A stretch of 64,000 nucleotides of DNA, from positions 62,001 through 126,000 of the forward strand of contig NZ_AOGY02000027.1 of assembly GCF_000332455.1 (NCBI RefSeq). The letters run 5' to 3'. Both the position numbers and the translations under genes were made by a program. This DNA comes from Leptospira vanthielii serovar Holland str. Waz Holland = ATCC 700522 (GTDB lineage Bacteria; Spirochaetota; Leptospiria; Leptospirales; Leptospiraceae). How positions within the stretch are numbered: position 1 is the first letter of the stretch; each line of letters starts with the position of its first letter. Below the pieces are notes generated by a model. That model was not told where the DNA came from and searched no databases. It saw nothing but the letters and a program-made list of their open reading frames with translations. Shown piece by piece: positions 16,752 to 24,397 of this stretch.

Positions 16752-17618
16752 ATGATACTCGCACAGGTAATGAAATCGTATTCAATGGATCAAATCCGAA
16801 TCTTGGAAGAGAGAATGAATGCCTATGAAACTTGGGTATTTGTGCTTATCTTATTCGTTGCCGTACTTATCCTAATTGCTGTCATGCAAAAACTGACGAT
16901 TGCTAAGTTAAAATCATTAGAAGCATTCAAATCAAAATCGATTTCAAAAAGTGTAAGTTCTACATCGAGTCAAAACCCATCGAGTTTGGCCGAAGTTCCA
17001 ATAGCCGACATCCATACCATTACGCAGACACCGATTCATTCTGCACTAACCGTTCAAGGTAAGGATTTACCCGATCCTGGGTTGGTTTTTAAATATGTAA
17101 TTCCATTAACGGTGGGTAAGGTCATTACAATTGGGCAAAGAGAAGGAAGTATTGTTACCAGGTCTACTGAGGTTTTAGACCACCACTTAACGATTGAAAT
17201 AAATGCAATGGATACATCCAACTTAGAGATTTTATCTTACAGTTTGGAATTTAGAAGAGAAGGAAAAGTTTTGTTACAACTTCCGGGCAGCAAGGACTTT
17301 CGCGAAATGGGTGTGAAACAAAATATTCATATTTCGAAGTCTTTATCTTTTGATGAAGAACCTTGTTTTGAATCTTTGGATACAAACCATCCCTTACGAA
17401 TTCGATTGGGGAGTCGTCTCAATGTAGATGGGAAGTTTAAAGCAGGATATTTTGAGTTTCATTTGTTTACCAAAGATGTGTTTGAAAAAACGGCAAGCGG
17501 AACCAAACGAATTGAAAAACATTTTTATTTGAAATTGTTTAAGATTTTTCCTGGATATGACACGGCGGGACAAACGAAAGAAGGGCTTGTTCCGATGCTT
17601 GGGCGGTTTGGGGTGTGA
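16752..17618 (+). CDS. Hypothetical membrane-anchored protein
   Basis: 288 residues, not recognised. AAAGGA sits 5 bases before the ATG at 16752. A short cytoplasmic helix is followed by one strong membrane span (TWVFVLILFVAVLILIAVMQ, residues about 27-46), a Ser/Lys-rich linker and a C-terminal beta-rich domain (about 110-288). The C-terminal domain includes VIPLTVGKVITIGQREGSIV and LEFRREGKVLLQLPGSKDF, which could be a PilZ-like barrel, but no RxxxR motif is evident, so that is not claimed. The gene ends exactly where the first copy of the 133-bp repeat starts. Confidence 0.68.
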   Translation: MILAQVMKSYSMDQIRILEERMNAYETWVFVLILFVAVLILIAVMQKLTIAKLKSLEAFKSKSISKSVSSTSSQNPSSLAEVPIADIHTITQTPIHSALTVQGKDLPDPGLVFKYVIPLTVGKVITIGQREGSIVTRSTEVLDHHLTIEINAMDTSNLEILSYSLEFRREGKVLLQLPGSKDFREMGVKQNIHISKSLSFDEEPCFESLDTNHPLRIRLGSRLNVDGKFKAGYFEFHLFTKDVFEKTASGTKRIEKHFYLKLFKIFPGYDTAGQTKEGLVPMLGRFGV

Positions 17619-17746
17619 ATCTATATGTCCCCGCCCTTGTTGGGTGGGGAACTGAACCCGCCTCCCAATACTTACCTCTTACCACAACTTCTCTCATCTT
17701 ACAAATCCCTTTCCCAAAACCGAAATTTCTTTTTAAATAAGTTCAC
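17614..17746. repeat. 133-bp direct repeat, copy 1 (tail of the HD gene)
   Basis: Matches 18425-18557 base for base over 133 bp with six substitutions and no gaps (about 95% identity). It contains an imperfect hairpin, TCCCCGCCC-ttgtt-GGGTGGGGA, near its left end. Its right end covers the last codons and stop of the HD gene. The left end begins at the stop of the upstream membrane-protein gene. Confidence 0.93.
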
Positions 17747-18389
17747 CTTTTTGTAAACTATGGATCTCTAACTTCACATTGTGACGGCTTCGCATTTCAT
17801 ACTTGTCAAAGAAGAAATCTGTATGGAAGAGTCGAATGTTTTCAATAAAATGATTCAATACTTGGGCTCTCCCCTTATTGTAGTCTTCGCGGGAGAAAAT
17901 GGAATACTCTTTGCGAATGTTTTTCGCATAGTCGTAGTATTTGGATTCTTCCGTTCCGAGAATGGATATATCAATATCTAAAAAATAAGATGTATCTGGA
18001 TGGCCCTCGTCACCTAATCTATGTGATTTGGTTGCTAGGATTTGTTCTACACAAGTCTCAATCCGTTCGATTGCGACTCCTAATTCTGATAATCTTACTT
18101 TGGCAATCTTTGCACTCTCTTCTTCATTGGTTTTCGATGAGACATCGTAAATCAAATCATGATAATATAAGGCAAAGAGTGTGATCTCTGGATCTTGTAA
18201 TACTTTAGATACCAAATCGTATTCTCCTAACATTTGGTAGAGGTGGTTTAGGTTGTGGTAGGTGCGGTGGGGTTCTGAGTAGTGTGATCGAATCTCTTCC
18301 CAAAGGGAATCGCCGGAATTGGAGTTTGTATTGATGAATTTGGAAAGTAAGGATTCAAACCTGCTTTTACATACTTCTTGAATTTCCAT
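17733..18389 (-). CDS. Predicted HD-superfamily metal-dependent phosphohydrolase
   Basis: 218 residues matching the family of short HD-domain proteins with the N-terminal pattern R.YHNL.H. The metal motif is visible as YHNLNHLYQ (residues about 40-48), FALYYHDLIYD (His-Asp pair near 77-78) and NEEESAKIAK. A second Asp/Asn helix lies near LDIDISILG. Members are presumed to cleave phosphate esters, often nucleotides, but the substrate here is unknown. The gene sits between two copies of a 133-bp repeat. A 30-bp leader with GAGG, overlapping its start codon, is shared with the neighbouring DUF2283 gene. Confidence 0.8.
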   Translation of the reverse strand: MEIQEVCKSRFESLLSKFINTNSNSGDSLWEEIRSHYSEPHRTYHNLNHLYQMLGEYDLVSKVLQDPEITLFALYYHDLIYDVSSKTNEEESAKIAKVRLSELGVAIERIETCVEQILATKSHRLGDEGHPDTSYFLDIDISILGTEESKYYDYAKNIRKEYSIFSREDYNKGRAQVLNHFIENIRLFHTDFFFDKYEMRSRHNVKLEIHSLQKGELI

Positions 18390-18416
18390 GGTTCGAATCC
18401 TCGATCGAAAAAGGCA
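18387..18416. repeat. 30-bp leader repeat, copy 1 (start of the HD gene)
   Basis: From the start codon upstream, this leader matches 18900-18929 at 27 of 30 positions. On the minus strand it contains TTCGATCGAGG, which provides the palindrome TCGATCGA and the GAGG ribosome site of the HD gene. Confidence 0.75.
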
Positions 18417-18424
18417 ATTTGGAT

Positions 18425-18557
18425 TGTGAATCTATATATCCCCGCCCTAGTTGGGTGGGGAACTGAACCCGCCTCCCAATACTAACCTCTTACCACACCT
18501 TCTCCCATCTTACAAATCCCTTTCCCAAAACCAAAATTTCTTTTTAAATAAGTTCAC
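18425..18557. repeat. 133-bp direct repeat, copy 2
   Basis: Second copy of the element at 17614-17746, offset by 811 bp. It carries the same TCCCC/GGGGA hairpin and, at its right end, the same final codons (a Glu-Leu-Ile-stop reading on the minus strand), although no intact gene ends here. It therefore still carries the 3' end of a lost gene. Confidence 0.93.
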
Positions 18558-18597
18558 TATTTTGCAGAGTTTGAATCTAGATAGGGTTTTGCCGTGA
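18544..18597 (-). pseudogene. Remnant of a second HD-hydrolase 3' end
   Basis: On the minus strand the last 18 codons read SRQNPI-stop-IQTLQNSELI-stop. The intact HD protein ends SRHNVKLEIHSLQKGELI. About half the residues agree, an internal TAG interrupts the frame, and upstream similarity fades within about 50 bp. This looks like the decayed end of a duplicated HD gene. The match is short, so it depends on the adjacent 95% identical repeat for support. Confidence 0.5.
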
Positions 18598-18707
18598 GAA
18601 GATAAGGTTTGATTAAAAGAAGGATCTCACTCAAACAACATCGTATGTATCCCAAGGCTGGTAATCGTTGCAGAGTTTTTGCTTAAAGAAAATAGTTACT
18701 TAGAAAT

Positions 18708-18902
18708 TTATCGTTTTTCCAATGCAAAGGCTGACAAATCAACAAATTTGGAAGCATTTCCATGAATGTCGATACCGACAGGATTTCCTTTTTCATCTAA
18801 ATCGATATTGATATCCTTCGAAATTTCTTTGGTTTCATAAGCGGACTTAGTAGCTAAATCTATATAGAGGGAATCTGTTTCTGAATAATAGGTAACTTTC
18901 AT
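18708..18902 (-). CDS. DUF2283 family small protein
   Basis: 64 residues, full length for DUF2283: MKVTYYSETDSLYIDL, then EISKDINIDLDEKGNPVGID, then a C-terminal helix with a conserved Leu/Ala pattern. Family members are small, often encoded near toxin-antitoxin or other accessory genes, and have no firm function. Its start lies in the same 30-bp leader that precedes the HD gene, which suggests a shared origin of the 5' flank. No toxin-like partner is visible: the stretch between it and the 133-bp repeat holds only the HD remnant. Confidence 0.78.
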   Translation of the reverse strand: MKVTYYSETDSLYIDLATKSAYETKEISKDINIDLDEKGNPVGIDIHGNASKFVDLSAFALEKR

Positions 18903-18929
18903 GGTTTGAAACCTCGATCGAAAAATGCA
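18900..18929. repeat. 30-bp leader repeat, copy 2 (start of the DUF2283 gene)
   Basis: Counterpart of 18387-18416 with three substitutions, including the TCGATCGA palindrome and GAGG. Similarity continues weakly for about 8 more bases. Confidence 0.72.
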
Positions 18930-19003
18930 TTGTGGATAGTAAATCCATCTTCTAACAAAGTGACTCTAAGGTATTTTCCCACTGGGTCAATCCATTTCCA
19001 AAC

Positions 19004-19032
19004 AAAAAAGCCAAGGTTTCCCTTGGCTTTTA
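19004..19032 (-). terminator. Terminator after the thiolase gene
   Basis: AAAGCCAAGG (19007-19016), loop TTTC, CCTTGGCTTT (19021-19030), with an A run on one side and a T run on the other, so it can work in both directions. It lies 43 bp past the thiolase stop at 19075. Confidence 0.88.
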
Positions 19033-19074
19033 ATCAATCTTTCGATAAAAACAAATTCGAATTTTAAAATTCGA

Positions 19075-20394
19075 TTATGCTCTTTCTACAATCATTGATC
19101 CTGCGATCCCACCGTGTGCACAAGCAGTCACGAGTACCTTTTTCACGTCTTTGTTTTCTTCAAAGTCCATGATAGCGTTGTGAAGGAGTCTCACACCAGT
19201 AGCACCAAACGGGTGTCCAATGGAGATAGATCCACCGTTCGGGTTGATTTTTTTCTCATCAAACTTCTTTTCCCAATCAAGACCGGTTCTAGTTTTGATT
19301 TCTTCAAGAGCCGCTACTGCTGTTGCAGCAAATGCTTCGTGGATTTCGATGATGTCGATGTTTTCGATTTTATCACCTGTTTCTCCGAGAAGTGCTACAG
19401 TGGCTTCTGCTTGGCCAAGACCCATAAGGTTTGGATCTACACCCCGCATGTTAAAACCGTTTATATAAGCTTTCGCTACTAAACCAAGTTTTTTAGCCGC
19501 ATCTTCAGAAGCTACAATGATCCCAGCCGCTCCATCAGAACGTGGGCTTGCATTGAAGATGGAAAGAGTCGGTCCATGAGATTTCTTTAAGTATTTGCTG
19601 TATTTTTCTTTGAACTGGTCAAATTTCATTTGAGGGTTGTCAAAGAGTAACATCGCACGACCCATACGAGTTGGGTTTTTGACTAGACCTTCACGAAGTA
19701 GAACTGCTTCGTCAGCTTGTAACATGTTCCCTTCATCGTCTTTTACTTCCATGATATATGGTTTGTAACGACCTTCTTGTGTGGCATCAAAGGCACGTTT
19801 GAAAGATTCGTAAGCAACTTTGTCTTGTGTTTCGCGTGGAAGTGCATAGTTTTGTGCGAGGATTTCTGCAGTCACTTGCATTCCAAAAGAAGTTTCGCCA
19901 TCGCCAAGTCCGTCTTCTAATGTATCACGAAGTTCCACTCCTTCAGGAAGGTCATTCGGAAGAAGTTTTACAAGTGAATCCAAACTGTTTGTTTTTTTGT
20001 TAAGGCGTGCGTTTTTTACAACGAATGGCATAGAAGTTTGTGACTCTTCACCAATTACGAGAAATACTTTTCCTTCCCCAAGCATAATGCGGCGAGTGGC
20101 TTCTGCTACTGCTTCCAAACCAGATACACAGTTGTTAGCAACAGTAAGGCAAGGAATTTCCATAGGAAGTCCAAGTAAGTTTGCAATCACACGTGCCGAG
20201 TTAGGTGCGTTAGAAAATCCTTCCCCAACGATCACACCGTCAATATCAGTAGGTTTTAAACCACTGCGTTTCATTACTTCTTCACCTACGATTTTTCCGA
20301 GGTGGTGGCCTGAGTACTGTGAGAGCGCCTTGCCAATTTGAGCAAAAGGAGTTCGTGCAGGTGCTGCGAGTACTATCTTTTGTGTTACTTTCAT
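19075..20394 (-). CDS. Acetyl-CoA acyltransferase (thiolase, FadI/FadA type)
   Basis: 439 residues. The nucleophile cysteine is in NNCVSG (near residue 89), the catalytic His in SISIGHPFGATG and the second Cys in TACAHGG near the C-terminus. EIHEAFAA is the His variant seen in long-chain beta-oxidation thiolases such as FadI and the mitochondrial trifunctional beta subunit, rather than the NEAFA form of biosynthetic thiolases. It probably releases acetyl-CoA from 3-ketoacyl-CoA in fatty-acid oxidation, the main carbon route of leptospires. No FadJ-like partner lies next to it. The gene is single, closed by its own terminator, with ilvC upstream on the same strand. Confidence 0.9.
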   Translation of the reverse strand: MKVTQKIVLAAPARTPFAQIGKALSQYSGHHLGKIVGEEVMKRSGLKPTDIDGVIVGEGFSNAPNSARVIANLLGLPMEIPCLTVANNCVSGLEAVAEATRRIMLGEGKVFLVIGEESQTSMPFVVKNARLNKKTNSLDSLVKLLPNDLPEGVELRDTLEDGLGDGETSFGMQVTAEILAQNYALPRETQDKVAYESFKRAFDATQEGRYKPYIMEVKDDEGNMLQADEAVLLREGLVKNPTRMGRAMLLFDNPQMKFDQFKEKYSKYLKKSHGPTLSIFNASPRSDGAAGIIVASEDAAKKLGLVAKAYINGFNMRGVDPNLMGLGQAEATVALLGETGDKIENIDIIEIHEAFAATAVAALEEIKTRTGLDWEKKFDEKKINPNGGSISIGHPFGATGVRLLHNAIMDFEENKDVKKVLVTACAHGGIAGSMIVERA

Positions 20395-20445
20395 ATAAAA
20401 TCCCTTCTTCCTTTCTTTAGACTAAAACTGTAGTTACCTTAAAAA

Positions 20446-21489
<1,044 letters not shown>

Positions 21490-21546
21490 TCATTTTTAAC
21501 TATTAGGAGGGAAACAAGAACGAATTAGGGCGCCTTTCCTTGCTTG

Positions 21547-21725
21547 GTCCGGACTCCGCGTTCGCTTCGGTCCTCCGGACGGCTAACGCCTCCTCCCCAT
21601 CAAGGGCGCATAAGAGACATAATATACTTTCGACTCCTATCTCTCCTTTTGATCCCAGAAAAACCATTCGTATAGGTATTATCCGCAAATGCGGAAACCC
21701 TCCATTGGAGAAATGTTTTTTCTCC
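21547..21725. repeat. Cluster of inverted repeats upstream of a small lipoprotein gene
   Basis: Three inverted repeats lie in 180 bp: GTCCGGA/TCCGGAC (21547-21553 and 21574-21580, 20-base loop, in a stretch far more GC-rich than its surroundings), TCCGC-AAAT-GCGGA (21682-21695) and GGAGAAA-TGTTT-TTTCTCC (21707-21725). The last ends 15 bp before the ATG at 21741. The GC-rich part resembles a dispersed palindromic element; the two short hairpins could form in the mRNA leader. Confidence 0.55.
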
Positions 21726-21740
21726 CCTATACTTGTGTTC

Positions 21741-22100
21741 ATGATGAACAGAATCAATTCTGAATCCGTGGAAAAGCTTAACTGTCAAAGGCTCGTTAGG
21801 TTTTTTTGTTCCTTGTTTTTTGTGACTGATTTGGCGCTACTCGGAGGGGGTTGTGTGAGTCCCGACCTCGTCCATGATTCCTATTACGCAAGGCACCCCA
21901 GCCAGAATGGCCACAACTACCGCAATTACCCTTATCCTTACCAAGGGTCTAGAGGAAGTTATGGTGTTCCTTACTACCCCCATCACGGCGGAGGGAACCA
22001 ATTCCAAATTCCCAGATCCCACGGTGGTGGTCACAACCCCTTTCATGTACCAGCAGGTAGATACCACAATATGGGCAACCCTGGGAAATGGAGGTTATAG
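21741..22100 (+). CDS. Putative small lipoprotein, Gly/His/Pro/Tyr-rich
   Basis: 119 residues from the ATG at 21741 (another ATG follows at once). A basic N-region, then FFCSLFFVTDLALLGGGC, a hydrophobic core ending in a relaxed spirochaete lipobox with Cys near residue 38. The mature chain is low-complexity: YPYPYQGSRGSYGVPYYP, HHGGGN and HGGGHNPFH, rich in Gly, His, Tyr and Pro. It could bind metal through its histidines, but that is only inference. No good ribosome site is seen in front of either ATG, and the leader is hairpin-rich. No homolog recognised. Confidence 0.5.
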   Translation: MMNRINSESVEKLNCQRLVRFFCSLFFVTDLALLGGGCVSPDLVHDSYYARHPSQNGHNYRNYPYPYQGSRGSYGVPYYPHHGGGNQFQIPRSHGGGHNPFHVPAGRYHNMGNPGKWRL

Positions 22101-22187
22101 GCCTTGGATCATTTGAATTTTTACCAACTCTCTTCGGACTTATTGGCACAATACCGTACAATCTGTCCGAAGAGAACACCTTCTCAC

Positions 22188-22385
22188 TTGCCGTCTGTTT
22201 TCTCCGTTCGAGTTGTCCCTCCCTTAAATGTTCTACTGCTTCTCACTGCAATTCTTTTGATAGGTTGTGCGAGCCTCTTGCCACCAGAAAAGAGAGTGTA
22301 TCCCAAAAATCCGGTAACTTTACCTGAAGGGATGGACATCCATAAGTGGATCCTAGCGAAGAAAGAACAATACCCGAAGCGATAG
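22188..22385 (+). CDS. Putative very small lipoprotein
   Basis: 65 residues if read from the TTG at 22188 (AAGAGA lies about 11 bases upstream); a TTG at 22104 would give 93 residues without a proper signal peptide. The N-terminus has two Arg-flanked residues and then LNVLLLLTAILLIGC, a signal peptide with a clear lipobox, Cys near residue 28. The mature part is only about 38 residues and basic (VYPKNPVTLPEGMDIHKWIL). It follows the Gly/His-rich lipoprotein by about 90 bp on the same strand, and the two may share a transcript. Function unknown. Confidence 0.5.
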   Translation: MPSVFSVRVVPPLNVLLLLTAILLIGCASLLPPEKRVYPKNPVTLPEGMDIHKWILAKKEQYPKR

Positions 22386-22390
22386 TGTAG

Positions 22391-22660
22391 TTATTCTCCC
22401 TATCCAGATTCCTATCAGATTTTGTTTTATCGAAAAAAAATACATCTCTCGGTTCCTTTATCTCTTGTGGTGCTTACCTTCGTCAGACCAACACGGCTCA
22501 AATAGAAATCATCGAAATCGTTTCCAATGTAAACTACGCTGATTATGGAAAATCTGTCATTCCTCGAGGTGGAGAACTTGGTCCCATGAATGAAAAAGAA
22601 AGAACAGAGATCCTTCTTCCTTGTATGGAAGAATTTTTAGAACCTCTTTTAAGGGAATAA
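22391..22660 (+). pseudogene. Open coding-like remnant without a start codon
   Basis: Between TAG at 22388 and TAA at 22658 the plus strand is open for 89 codons but has no ATG, GTG or TTG in its first two thirds. The reading is protein-like, with GSFISCGAYLRQTNTAQIEI, YADYGKSVIPRGGELG and LPCMEEFLEPLLRE, and looks like the C-terminus of a longer soluble protein. An eight-A run at 22433-22440 could mark where the frame was lost. I do not recognise the family. It is most likely a decayed gene end; a chance open frame is the alternative. Confidence 0.45.
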
Positions 22661-22664
22661 ATCG

Positions 22665-22784
22665 TCAAACGCCCGTATAACGGATGAGTCCAAAGGTCAA
22701 ATCATCTTGGATGGCGGTGATTCCACCAGAAAGTTGGATTACCGATTGGAAAACCTGATCTCTAATTTCTAGTAGAGGTTTTTT
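22665..22784 (-). other. A_AAA_AAC slippery heptamer and out-of-frame C-terminus of the phosphatase
   Basis: On the minus strand the zero-frame codons AGA AAA AAC (22778-22784 holds the heptamer A AAA AAC) are followed three codons later by TAG. Shifting back one base at the heptamer continues as PLLEIRDQVFQSVIQLSGG, then ITAIQDDLTFGLIRYTGV and a TGA at 22665. The DDLT-type ending is the normal end of PP2C/SpoIIE domains. Either -1 frameshifting makes the full protein, or one A has been lost from a seven-A run by mutation or sequencing error. Confidence 0.75.
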
Positions 22785-24397
22785 CTCATATCGCGGATCA
22801 AATGTAGAAGTCTTTCTTCTCCATACATTTGGTAAGAGTCCGGGGCTCTGGCTTCTGTTAGGCCATCGGTTAACATCACAATCAAGTCGCCTGGCTCTAG
22901 TTGGAATTTTTCTTCTTCGGCAAGGATGGTAAAGATAGGAGTGATGATTCTTCCCATAGGTTTTAAACTTACCATGGCACCGGAAGAACGAATGATAAAG
23001 AGAGGGAAATGTCCCGCACGTGCAAAACGAAGTTTACCCGAATCTGTATGTAAATGAAGTAAACTAGCCGTCACAAAATGTTCTCTGAGGTTGGGAATGA
23101 TTTGGTTACGAATGGATTCTAAGTTTTCTTTTAAGTCGGAGGGGTCTTCTTTCCATTTATCAAGGGAGGTTTTGACAAGAGCACTGAGTAGGGCGGCCGG
23201 AATTCCATGCCCAGAAACATCACAAATAAAAACACCTAACTCTAGTTTTTCGGGTTTCCAAACAATGTCGTACAAATCACCACCGACTTTCATCATGGGA
23301 ATATTTTTAAAAAGAATTTCCACACCTTCAGGAAAAACTTCTTTCTGAGGAAAAAGAGATTCTTGGATCCGTTTTGCCATATCCAATTGTTTTTCGATTT
23401 CCGATCTTTGTTCTTCGATGACTGCCGTTCTTTCCAATACCTTTTGTTCCAATTCTTCATTGGCTTTTTCTTTCAGTTCATTTAGAACTTGTAAGGATCT
23501 TAAAGAAGCAAGTTGTGCTCTTTCTCTTTCCCTTGTGGCAGTCACCAAAAAGTAAGCAATCCCACTGATACAAAATAAAAAGGCATCTAAAAAGATGAGT
23601 GAGTCATTGATCGAAAGTCCACTTTCGTCCCTTCTCGCAAAAACACCTTTTCCTTCAATGGTGAGAGTGACCGCAGTAAATGCTAGAACAACAGTTGCCA
23701 GTGTGGCGCCGAACTGACGAAACCGAATGCTTGTGACAATGACAAAAGGAATGGGTAAAAAAAGTAAGGGCCATTCATCACTAAAAGCGATGGATCCAGA
23801 TATATACACCAAAATGATCCAAAGCAAGAGTTCAATTTGTTTGCGCAGTTCCAACTTTAGTTTTGCTTTGGGATGAAACCAAACATAGAGTAGGGGAGCA
23901 ACAATGAGAAAACCCAACATCTCTCCCGAGAACCAAGTAAAAAATACATTAAAGTATAATTCTGAAGATAAAAAATCCCAATACCATAAACTCGTAACAC
24001 CGAGCACAGTGCTCACAAGAGATCCGGGAAAAGTTCCAATGCTTAGAAAATAAATTAAATCCTTTGTAGAATAGATGGGATCACTTTTTTCTGTGACTCG
24101 TTTGATGATCCTATAGTTTATATAACTGCTAAGGGTATTTCCAATTCCAATGATAAATGCTGTCGGTAAATGAGGGTTATTAAAAAAGTTAGCGAGTGTG
24201 GCTCCTAAGTAAATTCCAGGTAAGGCAACAGGACCAAGGAGAAGAAGTGAGGCTAGGCCCACTCCTTCCGGGGGCCAAACGGGAGATACTTGGCTATTTA
24301 AGAAGGCAATTTTAAAACCAATCTGAGCTGAGATGAAGTACCCAATAAAGATGATGGGTGTCCAAATAAAAATTCTTGTATATAGGACTGTCTTCAT
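22769..24397 (-). CDS. MASE1 sensor with PP2C/SpoIIE-type phosphatase domain, shortened by a frameshift
   Basis: About 542 residues from the ATG at 24397, which overlaps the ABC-F stop as ATGA. An in-frame ATG at 24418 would overlap that gene further. The N-terminal half is a MASE1 membrane sensor with about 8 spans (SPVWPPEGVGLASLLLLGP is typical). A coiled coil follows (about 290-340), then a PP2C/SpoIIE domain: GGDLYDIVW, VFICDVSGHGIPAALLSALV and PGDLIVMLTDGLTEAR supply the metal-binding aspartates. Such proteins dephosphorylate anti-sigma-factor antagonists in response to membrane signals. The frame stops at 22769 before the last beta strands. These are encoded intact in the -1 frame down to 22665. 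Confidence 0.85.
   Translation of the reverse strand: MKTVLYTRIFIWTPIIFIGYFISAQIGFKIAFLNSQVSPVWPPEGVGLASLLLLGPVALPGIYLGATLANFFNNPHLPTAFIIGIGNTLSSYINYRIIKRVTEKSDPIYSTKDLIYFLSIGTFPGSLVSTVLGVTSLWYWDFLSSELYFNVFFTWFSGEMLGFLIVAPLLYVWFHPKAKLKLELRKQIELLLWIILVYISGSIAFSDEWPLLFLPIPFVIVTSIRFRQFGATLATVVLAFTAVTLTIEGKGVFARRDESGLSINDSLIFLDAFLFCISGIAYFLVTATRERERAQLASLRSLQVLNELKEKANEELEQKVLERTAVIEEQRSEIEKQLDMAKRIQESLFPQKEVFPEGVEILFKNIPMMKVGGDLYDIVWKPEKLELGVFICDVSGHGIPAALLSALVKTSLDKWKEDPSDLKENLESIRNQIIPNLREHFVTASLLHLHTDSGKLRFARAGHFPLFIIRSSGAMVSLKPMGRIITPIFTILAEEEKFQLEPGDLIVMLTDGLTEARAPDSYQMYGEERLLHLIRDMRKNLY

Noticed and set aside
17614..18557. Integron attC sites in the 133-bp repeats
   Set aside because: GTTGGGT fits GTTRRRY, but no matching RYYYAAC lies at the other end, the two ends are not complementary, and no integrase gene is seen.
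19114..20341. Long open frames antisense to the thiolase gene
   Set aside because: They mirror the codon pattern of a clearly real gene, lack ribosome sites and have no family signal.
21503..21757. 84-residue minus-strand frame in the hairpin-rich region
   Set aside because: Lies over inverted repeats and has no recognisable motif or ribosome site.
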